A DNA stretch of 64,000 nucleotides, taken from Bacteroidota bacterium. GTDB taxonomy: Bacteria; Bacteroidota; Bacteroidia; Bacteroidales; UBA12481. The position numbers and the translations under genes are program-made. The stretch lies in assembly GCA_018669475.1 (NCBI GenBank), contig JABHCC010000036.1, forward strand, positions 1 to 64,000, written 5' to 3'. Of this stretch, positions 61,876 to 64,000 are shown in pieces. The notes below the pieces were generated by a model that saw nothing but the letters and a program-made list of their open reading frames with translations, made no database searches and was not told the origin of the DNA. Each line of letters opens with the position of its first letter. Positions within the stretch are counted from its first letter, which is position 1.

Positions 61876-63843
61876 ATGATAAAAATTACTTTTCCTGACC
61901 AGTCGGTGAGAGAGTTCGATAAAGGAGTTACTGGTCATCAAATTGCAGAAAGTATTAGCCCTCGATTGGCTAAAGAAGTTATGTCAGTTACCGTAAATGA
62001 TGATTTATGGGATTTGTCACAACCGATAATGATCGATTCAAGCGTGAAGCTCCATAAATGGGATGATACGGAAGGAAAACATGCATTCTGGCATTCTTCT
62101 GCTCACCTGATGGCCGAAGCTCTCGAGGCTATGTATCCAGGAGTAAAATTCGGAATAGGACCTGCAATAGAGAATGGATTTTATTATGATGTTGATGTTG
62201 GAGAACGAGTGCTGACAGATGCTGATCTACCTGATATTGAAATGAAAATGCTGGAATTGGCCAGACAGAAGAATAGCTATGAGTTTCAAAATATAACAAA
62301 AGCAAAAGCACTGGAGTATTTTGAAAATAAAAATGATGAATATAAGCTGGAACTCATTAATGATCTGGAAGATGGTACCATTTCATTTTACAAACAAGGA
62401 AATTTCACAGACCTATGTCGAGGACCACATCTGGCAGATACCAGTCCGATAAAGGCAATCAAAGTACTCAGCATAGCTGGCGCTTATTGGAGAGGTGACG
62501 AAACTCGCAAACAGCTCACAAGGATATACGGAATAAGCTTCCCAAAAAAGAAAATGCTTGATGAGTATCTCTTGATGCTGGAAGAAGCAAAAAAAAGAGA
62601 TCATCGGAAAATCGGTAAAGAACTTGAATTATTCACATTTTCAAGAAAAGTTGGAAGCGGTCTGCCCCTATGGTTACCAAAAGGAGCTCAGCTAAGAGAA
62701 AGGCTGGAGCAATTCTTAAAAAAAGTACAGGAGAAATATGACTACCAACCTGTTATTACTCCGCATATTGGACATAAAGATTTATATGAAACATCAGGAC
62801 ATTACGCGAAATATGGAAAGGATTCTTTTCAGCCAATAAATACTCCTACCGAGGGGGAAGAGTTTCTACTCAAACCAATGAATTGTCCCCATCACTGTGA
62901 AATATACAATTCAAAACCACATTCTTATAAAGATTTACCTATAAGATATGCTGAATTTGGAACTGTATACCGATATGAGCAAAGCGGCGAATTACATGGA
63001 TTAACACGAGTACGTGGTTTTACTCAGGATGATGCACACATTTTTTGCCGTCCTGATCAGCTGAAAGAAGAATTTGCAAAAGTTATCGATATTGTATTAT
63101 ATATATTCAAAGTCCTGGAATTCAAGGATTTTGTAACCCAGATATCTTTACGAGATCCTGATAATGAAGAAAAATATATTGGTTCAGATGATGTTTGGGA
63201 GAAAGCTGAGAAAGCGATAATTGAGGTGACTCAGGAGAAGGGAATGAAAACTGTTGTTGAAGTGGGAGAAGCTGCTTTTTATGGTCCGAAACTAGACTTC
63301 ATTGTTAAGGATGCATTAGGCAGAAAGTGGCAGTTAGGTACGATCCAGGTCGACTATAATTTACCCGAAAGATTTGAACTCAACTACGTTGGCCAGGATA
63401 ATCAAAAGCACCGTCCGGTAATGATTCATCGGGCTCCTTTTGGATCAATGGAACGCTTTGTTGCTGTTCTTATTGAACATACAGCCGGTAAGTTTCCACT
63501 ATGGCTTACACCAGATCAGGCTATCATTCTGCCTATCAGTGAAAAATACAATAATTATGCGCAAAAAGTTTCAAATCTCCTAAATAATTCCGAAATTCGC
63601 ACCCTCATTGATAAAAGGAATGAAAAGATCGGTAAAAAGATCAGGGATAATGAGTTAAGACGAATCCCATACTTACTGATCGTAGGGGAAAATGAAGTAA
63701 ATGAGGATACAATCTCTGTCAGAAAGCAAGGAGAAGGAGTTATGGGGAATATGAAAGTGGATGATTTTGTGCAACTTATTGCTTCTGAGATTGAAAAATT
63801 GCTTACGAGTACAGATATTATAAAAACTAATCAGGAGGAATAA
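61876..63843 (+). CDS. thrS: Threonyl-tRNA synthetase
   Basis: ThrRS charges tRNA-Thr and edits mischarged serine. The 655-residue protein has the N-terminal TGS domain (residues 1-60), the editing domain with [11 protein letters not shown] and [10 protein letters not shown], the class II core with motif 2 [20 protein letters not shown] (in part) and zinc residues in NCPHHCEIY, and a C-terminal anticodon-binding domain. All domains are complete. infC starts directly after its stop, the usual order thrS-infC. Confidence 0.97.
   Translation: MIKITFPDQSVREFDKGVTGHQIAESISPRLAKEVMSVTVNDDLWDLSQPIMIDSSVKLHKWDDTEGKHAFWHSSAHLMAEALEAMYPGVKFGIGPAIENGFYYDVDVGERVLTDADLPDIEMKMLELARQKNSYEFQNITKAKALEYFENKNDEYKLELINDLEDGTISFYKQGNFTDLCRGPHLADTSPIKAIKVLSIAGAYWRGDETRKQLTRIYGISFPKKKMLDEYLLMLEEAKKRDHRKIGKELELFTFSRKVGSGLPLWLPKGAQLRERLEQFLKKVQEKYDYQPVITPHIGHKDLYETSGHYAKYGKDSFQPINTPTEGEEFLLKPMNCPHHCEIYNSKPHSYKDLPIRYAEFGTVYRYEQSGELHGLTRVRGFTQDDAHIFCRPDQLKEEFAKVIDIVLYIFKVLEFKDFVTQISLRDPDNEEKYIGSDDVWEKAEKAIIEVTQEKGMKTVVEVGEAAFYGPKLDFIVKDALGRKWQLGTIQVDYNLPERFELNYVGQDNQKHRPVMIHRAPFGSMERFVAVLIEHTAGKFPLWLTPDQAIILPISEKYNNYAQKVSNLLNNSEIRTLIDKRNEKIGKKIRDNELRRIPYLLIVGENEVNEDTISVRKQGEGVMGNMKVDDFVQLIASEIEKLLTSTDIIKTNQEE
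63833..63838 (+). promoter_or_regulatory. Strong Shine-Dalgarno sequence before infC
   Basis: AGGAGG lies inside the last codons of thrS, 5 bp before the ATT at 63844 and 8 bp before the ATA at 63847. Such a sequence is rare in this phylum, whose genes mostly lack it, and it likely helps ribosomes start at a non-standard codon. Confidence 0.75.
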
Positions 63844-64000
63844 ATTATAGCTTACCCAAGACGACATAACAGACGAGGTTATCGTCCAAAAGATGACCTG
63901 AAATATAAATTTCGCATTAACGATCGGATTTTTGCCCCTACTGTCAGAGTTGTTGGTGAGAATATTACTACATCAGATGTAATGACCCTTAAAGAGGCTC
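63844..64000 (+). CDS. infC: Translation initiation factor IF-3, N-terminal part, with ATT or ATA start
   Basis: IF-3 checks start-codon pairing on the 30S subunit. The frame directly after the thrS stop reads (ATT)-(ATA)-AYPRRHNRRGYRPKDD, then KYKFRINDRIFAPTVRVVG, the IF-3 N-terminal domain (RIND, VRVVGEN), and is cut by the window end. No ATG, GTG or TTG exists between the thrS stop and the conserved part, so the start is ATT (63844) or ATA (63847). Non-AUG starts in infC are known in Escherichia coli, where IF-3 represses its own AUU start. A strong AGGAGG precedes it. Confidence 0.85.
   Translation, partial: MIAYPRRHNRRGYRPKDDLKYKFRINDRIFAPTVRVVGENITTSDVMTLKEA

Overview
This window looks like a chromosomal segment of a Bacteroidota bacterium, probably class Bacteroidia (Bacteroidales/Marinilabiliales-like). 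The reasons are low GC, promoters of the TTTG-N20-TAnnTTTG type, almost no Shine-Dalgarno sequences, type IX secretion C-terminal domains, DUF4293 and other phylum-typical families, and an IS66-type insertion sequence. The metabolism suggested is anaerobic or facultative: acyl-phosphate fermentation enzymes, ammonia-forming nitrite respiration (NrfHA), and an enzyme set for sialic acid.

Region 1 (1-10045): the start of an aconitase on the minus strand, then a five-gene plus-strand cluster pta-hbd-ackA-ptb-buk that can make acetyl- and butyryl-phosphate and conserve their energy as ATP. A small exported protein, a cation/proton antiporter and a dicarboxylate/amino-acid symporter follow.

Region 2 (10046-14126): a complete IS66 element (10071-12558) with 20-bp inverted ends and a perfect 8-bp target duplication, then tRNA-Gly(CCC), a 910-bp AT-rich gene-free stretch, and a small XRE regulator whose start codon lies directly behind a textbook promoter overlapping an inverted-repeat operator.

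Region 3 (14127-30893): pyrD, an HD hydrolase, a serine hydrolase, an Lrp regulator, a type IX C-terminal-domain remnant, a protein built of four related beta-rich units translationally close to a polysaccharide deacetylase, an ATP:cobalamin adenosyltransferase, enolase, a pseudouridine synthase, a TonB-like protein, a Ser/Arg-repeat exported OB-fold protein, a PfkB kinase, an ornithine cyclodeaminase-family enzyme and L-serine dehydratase.

Region 4 (30971-47027): two paralogous type IX cargo proteins, a sialidase lipoprotein, a TlpA-like thioredoxin, a NapH-like ferredoxin membrane protein, an HI0933-type flavoprotein, RecQ, the nrfHA-porin operon, a lipoprotein and a TPR protein. Many gene 3' ends here carry short-period DNA arrays, most with an exact 7-bp period.

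Region 5 (47119-64000): gyrA, clpC, a multi-hairpin candidate RNA behind clpC, N-acetylneuraminate lyase, tRNA-Lys, a DMT transporter with yigZ, pyrBI, an outer-membrane-type protein, DUF4293, a prohibitin-like protein, a nucleoside phosphorylase with a transglutaminase-like protein, two tRNA-Leu genes, thrS and the start of infC. infC has no ATG/GTG/TTG start and sits behind a strong Shine-Dalgarno sequence.

The most unusual signals are the 7-bp periodic arrays placed right after stop codons (25483, 32910, 34156, 36039 and 42896), the promoter/operator/start-codon compaction of the XRE gene, the structured RNA candidate after clpC, the four-unit protein at 18836, and the infC start.
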